Position numbers and translations under genes: made by a program | Source: Aeromicrobium phragmitis | GTDB taxonomy: Bacteria > Actinomycetota > Actinomycetes > Propionibacteriales > Nocardioidaceae | DNA: 64,000 nt | Assembly (NCBI RefSeq): GCF_003674095.1 | Contig: NZ_RDBF01000001.1 | Span: 186,001-250,000, forward strand | Direction of reading: 5' to 3' | The notes under the pieces: model-generated | Seen by the model: only the letters and a program-made list of their open reading frames with translations | Told to the model about the DNA's origin: nothing | Database searches by the model: none | In this document: positions 32,862 through 43,411 of the stretch, piece after piece | How positions within the stretch are numbered: the stretch's first letter is position 1 | Layout of the letters: each line of letters opens with the position of its first letter

Positions 32862-33893
32862 ATGGCATTCGATCTGCACCTGCACAGCTCACGCTGGCTC
32901 GAGCACGTCCGGCGGACGGTCGACGCGACACCCGGCATCGTCCCCGTCATCAAGGGCAACGGTTACGGCCTCGGCCGCGACCTCCTCGCGGGAGAGGCCC
33001 GCGCCCTCGATCTCGACACCGTTGCCGTCGGCACCTACGACGAGGTTCCCGAGGCACTCGCCCGCTTCGACGGTGACGTCATGGTGCTGGCTCCGTGGCG
33101 ACCCTTCACGTCCGACGTCGTTCACGACACGCGGGTCATCCACACCGTCGGCCGGGTGGACGACGTCGCCCGCCTCGCCGCCGAGCACCCTGGTACGCGC
33201 GTCGTCCTCGAGGGCGAGACGTCCATGGCTCGGCACGGGCTCGACCGTCACGAACTCGCGCCCGCAGTGGCCGCACTCGGCGATCTCAGCGTGGAGGGCT
33301 TCGCCATCCATCTGCCCATGGCCGGTGGCAACCTCGCCGAGGCCGAGGAGTGGGCGGCGGTGCTCGAGACGTCGCAGCTGGACACGCGGACGCTGTTCGT
33401 CTCGCACCTGACGCCGGCCGAGATCGCCACCTTGCGCGAGCGCCGCCCGCAGTTAGCCGTGCGTCCGCGGATCGGCACCGCGCTGTGGCTCGGTGATCTC
33501 GGCGCGCTCGAGGTGCGCGCGACCGTGCTCGACCGGCATCCGGTGGTTCGCGGCGAGCGGGTCGGTTACCGGCAGCGTCCGATGCCGCGTGACGGTCACG
33601 TGCTCGTCATCGCCGGCGGTACGAGCCACGGGGTCGGTCTCGAGGCGCCGCGCGCGGTCGCCAGCCCGATCGAGCGCGGCAAGTCGCTCGCCAAGGGCGG
33701 CCTGGCCGCGGCCGGGCTCGCCTTGTCGCCGTTCACGATCGCCGGGAAGCAGCGCTGGTTCGCCGAGCCCCCGCACATGCAGGCGAGCATGGTGTTCCTG
33801 CCCGCCGATGTTGCACCGCCCGAGGTCGGCGACACCGTCTCCGTGGCTGTTCGCTACACCATCGCGAGCTTCGACCGCATCCTGCGCACCTGA
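32862..33893 (+). CDS. Alanine-racemase-like PLP enzyme
   Basis: 343 aa. VPVIKGNGYGLGRDLLA holds the PLP lysine in the alanine racemase barrel, HLTPAEIATL and RIGTALWLGD continue the barrel, and VGYRQR keeps the tyrosine-region motif. The C-terminal domain is shorter and divergent compared with Alr (about 370 aa), so it may act on another amino acid or be a non-canonical racemase. ACGGAGG precedes the ATG. Pairing with a FemX gene suggests a cell-wall role (inference). Confidence 0.82.
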   Translation: MAFDLHLHSSRWLEHVRRTVDATPGIVPVIKGNGYGLGRDLLAGEARALDLDTVAVGTYDEVPEALARFDGDVMVLAPWRPFTSDVVHDTRVIHTVGRVDDVARLAAEHPGTRVVLEGETSMARHGLDRHELAPAVAALGDLSVEGFAIHLPMAGGNLAEAEEWAAVLETSQLDTRTLFVSHLTPAEIATLRERRPQLAVRPRIGTALWLGDLGALEVRATVLDRHPVVRGERVGYRQRPMPRDGHVLVIAGGTSHGVGLEAPRAVASPIERGKSLAKGGLAAAGLALSPFTIAGKQRWFAEPPHMQASMVFLPADVAPPEVGDTVSVAVRYTIASFDRILRT

Positions 33894-33900
33894 CCCCACA

Positions 33901-34218
33901 GGTGGTCGAGTAGGCCGGAGCTCTGCGGAGGCCGTATCGAGACCAACGTTCCGTGACCTGGTCTCGATACGCGGCTCGTTCCTCGCCGCTACTCGACCAC
34001 CTAACCGGTGATAGGTGGTCGAGTAGGAAGGTCGCTCAGCGACCGACGCATCGAGACCACGTCTGTCTCGCCCGCACCACAGGTGGTCGAGTAGGCCGGA
34101 GCTCTGCGGAGGCCGTATCGAGACCACGTCACCTCAACCTGGTCTCGCTCCGTGGCGGCTGCGCCCCCTTGCCACGGCTCCATTGCTCCCTCGTTTTCTC
34201 GGTCGCTACTCGACCACC
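33901..34218. repeat. Composite palindromic repeat array, locus B
   Basis: The 332-bp gap between two convergent genes is filled by this repeat. Forward half-units (GGTGGTCGAGTAG ... CGTATCGAGACC) are at 33901-33944, 34014-34058 (inner sequence changed, ending GCATCGAGACC) and 34082-34125. Inverted halves (GGTCTCGATACG ... CTACTCGACCACC) are at 33960-34001 and, degenerate and enlarged to 78 bp, at 34141-34218. Paired halves could fold into hairpins of about 100 nt. No gene or other signal is seen in the gap. Confidence 0.9.
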
Positions 34219-34225
34219 TATGGGG

Positions 34226-36367
<2,142 letters not shown>

Positions 36368-36484
36368 CTGGTTTTCCCTTCACGCCGCGCGCGGGCGCGC
36401 GCCACCAGCGTCCCAGTGTGCCGGGTGGCGCCTGAACTTCAAAGATCCCCCGCCAGAATCGGTGACGGGAGTGACGCTACGATG

Positions 36485-36497
36485 TATCGTCTCGATA
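36485..36497. promoter_or_regulatory. PadR-type operator candidate TATCG-TCT-CGATA
   Basis: Perfect 5-bp inverted repeat with a 3-bp centre, 33 bp upstream of the padR-like GTG. Position and symmetry suit autoregulation by the PadR protein encoded next to it. Confidence 0.4.
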
Positions 36498-36530
36498 TAA
36501 CTCGTCGTCACGTTCTCGAAGGAGCATCCG

Positions 36531-37184
36531 GTGTCTCGTCGCAGGGGAGTCGCTCTCGAGCTCGCCGTTCTCGGCCTGCTCGCGGACTCGCCCATGCACG
36601 GCTACGAGCTGCGCAAGCAGGTCAACGGCCTGCTCGGCTGGACCCGGCTGCTGTCCTACGGAACGCTGTATCCCTGCCTCAAGGCCCTGGGCCGGCAGGG
36701 GTACATCGTGGCCGACGAGGACGTCGACAGCGGCCGTCGGGCCAAGATCACCTACCGGCTCACGGCGGAGGGCAAGGAACACCTCGCCGAACTGCTGGCC
36801 GACACCGGACCGAGTGCCTGGGACGACGAGAACTTCGGCGTGCGATTCGCCTTTTTCTCACGCACCACGTCCCCGATCCGGGTGCGCATCCTCGAGGGCC
36901 GACGCTCTCGGCTCGAGGAGCGCCTCGACAACGTCAAGAACGCCGCTCAGCGCGGGCGTGACCGGATGGACTCCTACACGCGCGAGCTGCAGCGGCACGG
37001 GTTGGAGTCCGTCGAACGCGAGATCACCTGGCTCACCGAGCTGATCGAGCGCGAACGGGCAGCGGCGGACACGGCTCCTGAGGCGACGACGCCTCCGTCG
37101 GGCGTCGAGACGACCTCCGCGGACGAGACCGACCACGGTCACCGTCCGAAGAAGCGATCATCCACCACGAGAAAGAAGAAGTGA
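36531..37184 (+). CDS. PadR-family transcriptional regulator
   Basis: 217 aa. LELAVLGLLADSPMHGYELRKQVN...SYGTLYPCLKALGRQGYI is the PadR winged helix; the C-terminal half is helical and charged (coiled-coil dimerisation), ending in a Lys-rich tail. GAAGGAG precedes the GTG. It lies 6 bp before ino1 and is divergent from the PBP gene. Mycobacteria keep the same padR-ino1 pair near a PBP gene, so it likely regulates inositol synthesis (inference). Confidence 0.93.
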   Translation: MSRRRGVALELAVLGLLADSPMHGYELRKQVNGLLGWTRLLSYGTLYPCLKALGRQGYIVADEDVDSGRRAKITYRLTAEGKEHLAELLADTGPSAWDDENFGVRFAFFSRTTSPIRVRILEGRRSRLEERLDNVKNAAQRGRDRMDSYTRELQRHGLESVEREITWLTELIERERAAADTAPEATTPPSGVETTSADETDHGHRPKKRSSTTRKKK

Positions 37185-37190
37185 GGACTC

Positions 37191-38282
37191 ATGGGTTCGG
37201 TACGCGTAGCGATCGTCGGCGTGGGCAACTGCGCCACATCCCTGATCCAGGGCGTCGAGTACTACAAGAACGCTGATCCGAACGGCTCCGTGCCGGGTCT
37301 CATGCACGTGCAGTTCGGCGACTACCACGTGCGCGACATCGAGTTCGTCGCCGCGTTCGACGTCGACGCCAAGAAGGTCGGTTTCGATCTCGCCGAGGCC
37401 ACCCAGGCCAGCGAGAACAACACGATCAAGATCACCGACGTCCCGCCCACGGGCGTGACGGTGCAGCGTGGCCACACGCTCGACGGTCTCGGCAAGTACT
37501 ACCGCGAGACCATCGAGGAAGCCGCGGGCGACCCGGTCGACGTCGTGCAGGTGCTCAAGGACACCCAGGCCGACGTGCTCGTGTCCTACCTGCCGGTGGG
37601 CTCGGAGGAGGCCGACAAGTTCTACGCGCAGTGCGCGATCGATGCGGGCGTGGCCTTCGTCAACGCACTGCCGGTCTTCATCGCGTCCGACCCGGAATGG
37701 GCCAAGAAGTTCGAGGACGCCGGCGTGCCGATCATCGGCGACGACATCAAGAGCCAGGTCGGGGCCACCATCACCCACCGCGTGATGGCGAAGCTGTTCG
37801 AGGACCGCGGCGTCGTGCTCGACCGCACGTACCAGCTCAACGTCGGCGGCAACATGGACTTCAAGAACATGCTCGAGCGTGACCGCCTGGAGTCCAAGAA
37901 GGTCTCGAAGACGCAGGCCGTCACGTCGAACCTCAACGGCCCGCTTTCGGGCAAGATCGAGGACAAGAACGTGCACATCGGCCCGAGCGACTACGTGCAG
38001 TGGCTCGACGACCGCAAGTGGGCGTACGTCCGCCTCGAGGGCCGCGCCTTCGGTGACGTTCCGCTGAACCTGGAGTACAAGCTCGAGGTGTGGGACTCGC
38101 CGAACTCGGCCGGCATCATCATCGACGCGATTCGTGCGGCCAAGATCGCCAAGGACCGCGGCATCGGCGGCCCGCTCATCTCGGCGTCGTCGTACCTGAT
38201 GAAGAGCCCGCCGGTGCAGCGCGCCGACGATCTCGGCCGCGCCAAGCTCGAGGCTTTCATCGAGGGCACCGAGGAGCGCTGA
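37191..38282 (+). CDS. ino1: Myo-inositol-1-phosphate (inositol-3-phosphate) synthase
   Basis: 363 aa, the actinobacterial length. [22 protein letters not shown] is the NAD-binding motif; [17 protein letters not shown] and [29 protein letters not shown] are catalytic-site segments. It converts glucose-6-phosphate to inositol-phosphate, the precursor of mycothiol and phosphatidylinositol lipids. It shares an operon with the PadR gene 6 bp upstream and is followed by a strong hairpin. Confidence 0.97.
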   Translation: MGSVRVAIVGVGNCATSLIQGVEYYKNADPNGSVPGLMHVQFGDYHVRDIEFVAAFDVDAKKVGFDLAEATQASENNTIKITDVPPTGVTVQRGHTLDGLGKYYRETIEEAAGDPVDVVQVLKDTQADVLVSYLPVGSEEADKFYAQCAIDAGVAFVNALPVFIASDPEWAKKFEDAGVPIIGDDIKSQVGATITHRVMAKLFEDRGVVLDRTYQLNVGGNMDFKNMLERDRLESKKVSKTQAVTSNLNGPLSGKIEDKNVHIGPSDYVQWLDDRKWAYVRLEGRAFGDVPLNLEYKLEVWDSPNSAGIIIDAIRAAKIAKDRGIGGPLISASSYLMKSPPVQRADDLGRAKLEAFIEGTEER

Positions 38283-38321
38283 TCTCGGCGACGAACTGAC
38301 GCGTCGTCAGCAGTTGACGCG

Positions 38322-38355
38322 AAGGGCGCCGATGCCATTGGGCATCGGCGCCCTT
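38322..38355 (+). terminator. Terminator hairpin after ino1
   Basis: Perfect 15-bp stem (38322-38336 with 38341-38355) and an ATTG loop, 40 nt after the ino1 stop. The downstream sequence TGTCGTTGTCC is only moderately T-rich. Confidence 0.8.
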
Positions 38356-38395
38356 GTCGTTGTCCTCACGTGAGGACCTGACCGATGCGCGCAGC

Positions 38396-38605
38396 ATGCA
38401 CGAGCGGATGCTCACGATCGATCCGGCGGCCGCCGCCGCGCTGCGTGCGCTGCTCACCGAACTCCTCGGACAGCCGAGCCCCACCGCGATCGGCGTCACC
38501 GTCGGTGAGAACACGGTGCTGGGCGCCGGATCGGTCGGGGTGCGTGATCTTCCTGCGAACGTCGTGGCCGCCGGATCTCCGGCCCGGGTCGAGCGGCAGC
38601 TCTGA
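38396..38605 (+). pseudogene. Remnant of a hexapeptide (sugar O-acetyltransferase-like) protein
   Basis: An 83-codon frame that opens at 38354 ends in GVTVGENTVLGAGSVGVRDLPANVVAAGSPARV, the last left-handed beta-helix turns of maltose/galactoside O-acetyltransferases. The preceding 30 or so codons resemble only the N-terminal helical part, and the central hexapeptide turns (about 100 residues, with the catalytic histidine) are missing. It starts next to the ino1 terminator with no clear ribosome site. It looks like an internal deletion remnant. Confidence 0.6.
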
Positions 38606-38671
38606 ATCGGAGACGATCTCGCCGTTCTTCCGCCTGACGTGCCCAGGACCACGGCCGTGAGCGGCTCCACG

Positions 38672-39607
38672 TCAGGCGTGGGAGCGGCGTGGGATGAGGT
38701 GCATGACGGCGACGATGAGGGCACCCACCAGCACCCCGAGCAGCGCCGACGCGGCCGTGTTCGTCAGCCAGGCAAGTAGTCCGTCGAGCGCCGGGCTGGC
38801 CTCCGCGACGAGTTCCTCGAGGTGATGGACGGCGTCGTAGAGGCCATGCCATCCGAGGTCGTGCGTCCCGACGAGGAGGATATGTCCGCCGACCCAGAGC
38901 ATCGCCGCGACGCCCACGGTGGCGAGCAGCGCCATGACCTTGGGCATCCCTTTGACCAAGGCCCGTCCGACACGCTGGGTTCCCGGCGACTCGCGCTCGG
39001 CCAGACTCAGACCGATGTCGTCCATGCGGACGATGAGCGCGACGACGCCGTAGACGAGCACGGTGATGCCCACAGCGACCACCGCGAGAATGATCGCCCT
39101 CGACAACAGGCCCTCGGTCGCGACCTCGTTGAGCGAGATGACCATGATCTCCGCGGAGAGGATGAAATCGGTCCGCACCGCACCGGACACGACGGCGTCC
39201 TCGTCGGGACCATCGGGGGCGGCCGCCGGCTTCTTCGGCGCATGATGCCCCGGCCCGAACTTCTCCCACAGTTTCTCCGCTCCCTCGAAGCAGAGGTAAG
39301 CACCACCCACCATGAGCAGCGGGGTCAGCAGCCACGGAAGAAGCTCACTGAGCACGAGCAGCGCGGGCAGGATGAAGACCAGCTTGTTGCGGAACGAACC
39401 CTTGGCGATCCGCCAGATGATGCTCAGCTCTCGCTTGGGATTCAGACCCTGGACGTAGCGCGGAGTCACCGCGGCATCGTCGACGATCACGCCGGCGGCC
39501 TTCGCGCTCGCGCGGCCCGCTGCCGTCCCGATGTCGTCCACCGAAGCCGCCGCCAACCGGGCCAGCGCTGCGACGTCGTCGAGGAGCGCGACGAGCCCGC
39601 CGCTCAC
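38672..39607 (-). CDS. DUF808 (YedI) family membrane protein
   Basis: 311 aa with about six membrane helices. The soluble N-terminus (GGLVALLDDVAALARLAAASVDDIGTAAGRAS, KAAGVIVDDAAVTPRYVQGL) and the motifs NPKRELSIIWRIAKGSFRNKL and RTDFILSAEIMVISLNEV are diagnostic of DUF808. The function is unknown. It starts with GTG preceded by GGAGATG. It is divergent from ppgK, with 108 bp between them. Confidence 0.9.
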   Translation of the reverse strand: MSGGLVALLDDVAALARLAAASVDDIGTAAGRASAKAAGVIVDDAAVTPRYVQGLNPKRELSIIWRIAKGSFRNKLVFILPALLVLSELLPWLLTPLLMVGGAYLCFEGAEKLWEKFGPGHHAPKKPAAAPDGPDEDAVVSGAVRTDFILSAEIMVISLNEVATEGLLSRAIILAVVAVGITVLVYGVVALIVRMDDIGLSLAERESPGTQRVGRALVKGMPKVMALLATVGVAAMLWVGGHILLVGTHDLGWHGLYDAVHHLEELVAEASPALDGLLAWLTNTAASALLGVLVGALIVAVMHLIPRRSHA

Positions 39608-39702
39608 TGCGCATCTCCACGCTTCAAGAAGGTCACGGGTTCAGGGTAGGGCCCCGGCTCGATCGAGGCCTCGTGCGCCGAACGAACCAGCGCAGACCCG
39701 AT

Positions 39703-39708
39703 TAGACT
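39703..39708 (+). promoter_or_regulatory. -10 box (TAGACT) of a leaderless promoter, ppgK
   Basis: TAGACT ends 7 nt before the ATG at 39716, and no ribosome-binding site is present. Confidence 0.5.
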
Positions 39709-39715
39709 CGCCGCC

Positions 39716-40462
39716 ATGATGGGATTCGGCATCGACATCGGCGGCACGGGCACCAAGGGCGCTCCGGTGGACCTCGACACTGGCGCACTCGTCGGTGACC
39801 GGACCCGCTTCGACACTCCGGAGCAGTCCACACCCGAGGCCCTCGCCGACGTCTGTCAGAAGATCATCGACGCCTTCCCCGACGCGCCGCAGCCTCCGGT
39901 CACCGGCGTGGCGATTCCTGCCGTCGTCCAGCGCGGTGTCGCCCGGACGGCCGCCAACATCGACAAGAGCTGGATCGACACCGACGTCGACACCCTGTTC
40001 ACCGAGCGGCTCGGTCGCGAGGTGCACGTGGTCAACGACGCCGACGCTGCAGGCGTCGCCGAGGCGCGGTACGGGGCGGCGCGTGGCCGTGGTGGCGTCA
40101 TCATGGTCATCACCCTCGGCACCGGCATCGGCTCGGCGCTCATCATCGACGGCAAGCTCGTCCCCAACACCGAACTCGGCCATCTCGAGTTCCACGGCGG
40201 CGACGCCGAACACTACGCCGCGACCAGCGCGCGGGAGCGCGAAGATCTCAGCTGGGAGTCGTGGGCCGGGCGACTCCAGGAGTACTTCAGCCATCTCGAG
40301 CGACTGTTCTCGCCGGACCTGTTCATCGTCGGTGGCGGGGTGAGCAAGGACCATCAGCGCTTCTTGCCTTTGCTCTCGCTCCGTACCGAGATCATCCCCG
40401 CCGAGCTGCGCAACAACGCCGGCATCATCGGCGCCGCCGCCCTCGCCGCCGAAGAACACTGA
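39716..40462 (+). CDS. ppgK: Polyphosphate glucokinase (ROK family)
   Basis: 248 aa, the usual PpgK length. FGIDIGGTGTKGAPVDLDTG is the phosphate-binding motif, ANIDKSWIDTD is specific to PpgK, VVNDADAAGVAEARYGA holds the catalytic aspartate, and ITLGTGIGSALIIDGKLVPNTELGHLEF the second phosphate motif. It phosphorylates glucose with polyphosphate or ATP. The first ATG at 39716 is chosen from the -10 position; a second ATG follows directly. A palindromic repeat array begins 15 bp after the stop. Confidence 0.95.
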   Translation: MMGFGIDIGGTGTKGAPVDLDTGALVGDRTRFDTPEQSTPEALADVCQKIIDAFPDAPQPPVTGVAIPAVVQRGVARTAANIDKSWIDTDVDTLFTERLGREVHVVNDADAAGVAEARYGAARGRGGVIMVITLGTGIGSALIIDGKLVPNTELGHLEFHGGDAEHYAATSAREREDLSWESWAGRLQEYFSHLERLFSPDLFIVGGGVSKDHQRFLPLLSLRTEIIPAELRNNAGIIGAAALAAEEH

Positions 40463-40476
40463 CCGCCAGGCCCATA

Positions 40477-41110
40477 GGTGGTCGAGTAGGCAGCGAGCTC
40501 TGCGAGCAGCCGTATCGAGACCACGCCGCGTTCGTTGGTCTCGATACGCGGCTCGTCCCTCGCCGCTACTCGACCACCTAACCCGGGTGTAGCTGGTCGA
40601 GTAGGGAGGCCGGCCGCGGCCGACCGTATCGAGACCACACCACCTCACCCGGTCTCGATACGGCTGCTCGCAGAGCTCGCCGCTACTCGACCACCTAACC
40701 CGGGTGTAGCTGGTCGAGTAGGCAGGCCGGCCGCGGCCGACCGTATCGAGACCACGTCACGTCACCCGGTCTCGATACGCCGCTCGCAGAGCTCGCTGCT
40801 ACTCGACCACCAACAACCCGCGCCATCGGTGGTCGAGTAGCCAGGCCGCCCGCGATGTGGATCTCGATACGCGGCTCGTCCCTCGCCGCTACTCGACCAC
40901 CAACCATCCACCCCATCGATGGTCGAGTAGCCAAGCCGCCCGCGATGTGGGTCTCGATACGCGGCTCGTCCCTCGCCGCTACTCGACCACCAACAACCCG
41001 CGCCATAGCTGGTCGAGTAGGGAGGCCGGCCGCGGCCGACCGTATCGAGACCACGTCACGTCACCTGGTCTCGATACGCCGCTCGCAGAGCTCGCCGCTA
41101 CTCGACCAGC
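40477..41110. repeat. Composite palindromic repeat array, locus C (six units)
   Basis: It fills the 657-bp gap between the convergent ppgK and tetR-like genes. Forward/inverted pairs: 40477-40522 with 40537-40578; 40592-40636 with 40651-40695; 40709-40753 with 40768-40811; 41008-41052 with 41067-41110. Two hybrid units (40828-40901 and 40919-40991) lack the inner CGTATCGAGACC half and are nearly identical to each other. Outer ends are GGTGGTCGAGTAG / CTACTCGACCACC, sometimes with GCTGGTCGAG. Two inner-core types alternate: GCGAGCTCTGCGAGC and GGAGGCCGGCCGCGGCCGAC. Nothing else is seen in the gap. Confidence 0.92.
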
Positions 41111-41119
41111 TACGGGTTG

Positions 41120-41743
41120 CTACTCGGCAGTGGGGGTCAGGAGGGCGCGGAGGGTGAGTTCCATCGCGGCGCGGCAGGCCGCGGCTTCACGCCCGTGATC
41201 GTCGTGAAGCAACGACCACGCGTTCCAGCTGGTCGCGACCGCGAGCGCGTCCAGCAGCGTGTCGGGGTCGTCGCTTCGGTCGATCTCGACCGCGAACACC
41301 CGAGCGATCTCCTGGCGCACGCGATCGATGTGCCCCTCGCGGCTCGACTGCAGGGTCGGTGAAACCGGTTCGAGCAGGAGGGCGGCCCGGGCCGCCGGGG
41401 CGATGTTCAGCAACCGGCGCTCGCGCCCCTTGCAGAACTGCGCGATGCGCTCGTCGAGCGACTGATCGATGTCGATCGGCTCGGCCAGAGCGTCGTCGGA
41501 GGCGAACCAGTAGTCGACCGTCTCGGCGAACAAGCTCTCCATATCGCCGAAGGTCCCCCACAGCGTCCGCACCGACACCCCGGCCTCTTCGGCGATCTGT
41601 TTGGCACTGGGTCGCAGTTCTCCGCCACGGAGCAGCCGCACGTGAGCATCGACGATGGCAGCGCGCGTGCGCTCGGATCGGCGTGCCCGCCCGTCGGTCT
41701 GACGCGAGGCGAATTCTCTCACGGGAAGAAATTTACACCCCAT
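41120..41743 (-). CDS. TetR-family transcriptional regulator
   Basis: 207 aa. The N-terminal helix-turn-helix (RTRAAIVDAHVRLLRGGELRPSAKQIAEEAGVSVRTLWGTFGDMESLF) is TetR; the C-terminal domain is helical. It is divergent from the LivFG/ligase/LivHMK operon with 79 bp between them, so it probably represses that operon and itself. No clear ribosome site precedes the ATG at 41743; a GTG a few codons inside is possible. Confidence 0.9.
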   Translation of the reverse strand: MGCKFLPVREFASRQTDGRARRSERTRAAIVDAHVRLLRGGELRPSAKQIAEEAGVSVRTLWGTFGDMESLFAETVDYWFASDDALAEPIDIDQSLDERIAQFCKGRERRLLNIAPAARAALLLEPVSPTLQSSREGHIDRVRQEIARVFAVEIDRSDDPDTLLDALAVATSWNAWSLLHDDHGREAAACRAAMELTLRALLTPTAE

Positions 41744-41754
41744 GTGCAGAAATC

Positions 41755-41772
41755 ACGTGACGCGGCTCACGT
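41755..41772. promoter_or_regulatory. TetR operator candidate ACGTGA-N6-TCACGT
   Basis: Perfect 6-bp inverted repeat with a 6-bp centre, midway between the divergent tetR-like and livF genes. Size and location suit a TetR-family dimer. Confidence 0.5.
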
Positions 41773-41822
41773 TGTGTGTCAGGATGCTGGGCATTCACTC
41801 ACGCGGGAGTTAGGGAGTCGTC

Positions 41823-42605
41823 GTGCTGAGCGTGAAGAACCTCGAGGTCGTCTACAACGACGTGATCCTCGTGCTGCGCGGGGTCAGCCTCACGGTGCCC
41901 CGCGGCCAGATCGTCGCCCTGCTCGGTGCCAACGGTGCCGGCAAGACCACGCTGCTGCGTGCGCTGTCGGGTCTGCTCGACATCCACGACGGCAAGATCA
42001 CCAAGGGCGAGATCCTGCTGGGCGACCGACCGATCCAGGGATGGGACGCCCCCAAGATCGTGGGCGCCGGGCTGGGTCAGGTGCTGGAGGGACGCCGCGT
42101 CTTCGGGGAGTTCACCGTCGAGGAGAACCTGCGCGTCGGCGGACACACCCGTCGCGGCAGCCTGACCGACTCGATCGACGAGATCTATGAGCTGTTCCCG
42201 GTACTCAAGGAGCGCCGCAAGCGCACCGCCGGTTACCTGTCCGGTGGCGAGCAGCAGATGCTCGCGATGGGACGAGCGCTGGTGGCGCAGCCCGACGTCA
42301 TCCTGCTCGACGAGCCGAGCCTCGGCCTCGCTCCGCGCATCGTGCAGCAGATCAAGGACATCGTCGTGCAGATCAACGAGGAGCGCGGCACCACGGTCCT
42401 CCTGGTCGAGCAGAACGCGACCATGGCGCTCTCGATCGCCCAGCACGGCTACGTCATGGAGCACGGCAAGATCGTCATGGATCAGCCCGCCGCCGCCCTC
42501 CTGGAGGACGACGACATCCGCGACTTCTATCTCGGTCGCGGCGAACTCGCCACCTCCTACCGCGACATCAAGCACTACAAGCGCAGGAAGCGGTGGCTGT
42601 CATGA
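41823..42605 (+). CDS. livF: Branched-chain-type ABC transporter ATP-binding protein (LivF family)
   Basis: 260 aa. Walker A GANGAGKTT, signature YLSGGEQQM, Walker B VILLDEPSLGLAPRIVQQI and H-loop VEQN are the LivF set. The C-terminal 15 residues are basic. It starts with GTG after GGGAGTCGTC, first in the operon. LivF-type ATPases serve importers of branched-chain amino acids, urea and, in clusters with CoA ligases, aromatic or aliphatic acids. Its stop overlaps the LivG ATG (ATGA). Confidence 0.92.
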   Translation: MLSVKNLEVVYNDVILVLRGVSLTVPRGQIVALLGANGAGKTTLLRALSGLLDIHDGKITKGEILLGDRPIQGWDAPKIVGAGLGQVLEGRRVFGEFTVEENLRVGGHTRRGSLTDSIDEIYELFPVLKERRKRTAGYLSGGEQQMLAMGRALVAQPDVILLDEPSLGLAPRIVQQIKDIVVQINEERGTTVLLVEQNATMALSIAQHGYVMEHGKIVMDQPAAALLEDDDIRDFYLGRGELATSYRDIKHYKRRKRWLS

Positions 42606-43411
42606 CCGAATCCATCCTCGAGGTGACCGACGTCGAGCTGAGCTTCGCGGGCGTCAAGGCGCTCGGCGGCGTGAGCTTCGACATCCGCGGACACGAACTG
42701 TTCGCGATCATCGGTCCCAACGGCGCCGGAAAGACCTCGATCTTCAACGTCCTGTCCGGGGTCTACCGCCCACAGGTCGGCGAGGTCCGCTTCGCGGGCG
42801 AGTCGATTCTGGGTGTCGCGCCGCATCGGATCGCCGAGCGCGGTCTGGCTCGCACCTTCCAGAACATCGAGCTGTTCGAGAACCTCGACGTCGTCGACAA
42901 CCTCATGCTCGGCCGGCACCATCACCTCGGTTACGGGTGGCCGTCGGCGGTCGCCTGGCTGGGCAAGGCACGGCGGGCAGAGGTCGCGAATCGCCGGCGC
43001 GTCGAGGAGATCATCGACTTCCTCGAGATCGAGAGTTACCGGCATCTCCCCGTCGGCATGTTGCCGTACGGCGTCCAGAAGCGCATCGAGCTCGGACGCG
43101 CCCTGGCGATGGAGCCACGCCTGCTGCTGCTCGACGAGCCCGTGGCCGGCATGAACGGCGAGGAGACCGAGGACATGGCGCGCTTCATCCTCGACATCCG
43201 CGACGAGCTGCAGATTCCGATGATCCTCGTCGAGCACGACATGGGGCTCGTGATGGACCTGGCCGACCGCGTGATGGCGATGGACTTCGGCGTCCCCATC
43301 ACGATCGGCTCCCCGCACGAGGTCCAGAACCATCCGGACGTCGTCCGCGCGTATCTCGGGACGGTCGACGACGCCGCCACCGACGTCATCGAGGAGGTCT
43401 CGAGTCGATGA
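42602..43411 (+). CDS. livG: Branched-chain-type ABC transporter ATP-binding protein (LivG family)
   Basis: 269 aa. Walker A GPNGAGKTS, LARTFQNIELFENLDVVDNLMLGRHHH (LivG-specific Q-loop region), Walker B LLLLDEPVAGMNGEE and H-loop VEHDMGLVM. The usual LSGGQ signature is altered to MLPYGVQKR, common in this subgroup. The ATG at 42602 overlaps the LivF stop. Overlap with the ligase ATG follows at 43408. Confidence 0.92.
   Translation: MTESILEVTDVELSFAGVKALGGVSFDIRGHELFAIIGPNGAGKTSIFNVLSGVYRPQVGEVRFAGESILGVAPHRIAERGLARTFQNIELFENLDVVDNLMLGRHHHLGYGWPSAVAWLGKARRAEVANRRRVEEIIDFLEIESYRHLPVGMLPYGVQKRIELGRALAMEPRLLLLDEPVAGMNGEETEDMARFILDIRDELQIPMILVEHDMGLVMDLADRVMAMDFGVPITIGSPHEVQNHPDVVRAYLGTVDDAATDVIEEVSSR

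Noticed and set aside
36384-36403. Alternating GC run upstream of the PBP gene as a hairpin or Z-DNA element
   Set aside because: Only a 7-bp self-complementary stem with almost no loop; expected by chance at this base composition.
40477-41110. CRISPR array
   Set aside because: The repeats are inverted pairs of about 45 bp with 13-16 bp gaps, spacers are not unique uniform sequences, and no cas genes are near.
40535-41198. Short overlapping ORFs on both strands encoding repeated MVSIRS/TRPP peptides
   Set aside because: They are translations of the palindromic repeat array, with no ribosome site; the same peptides appear at 33953-34183.
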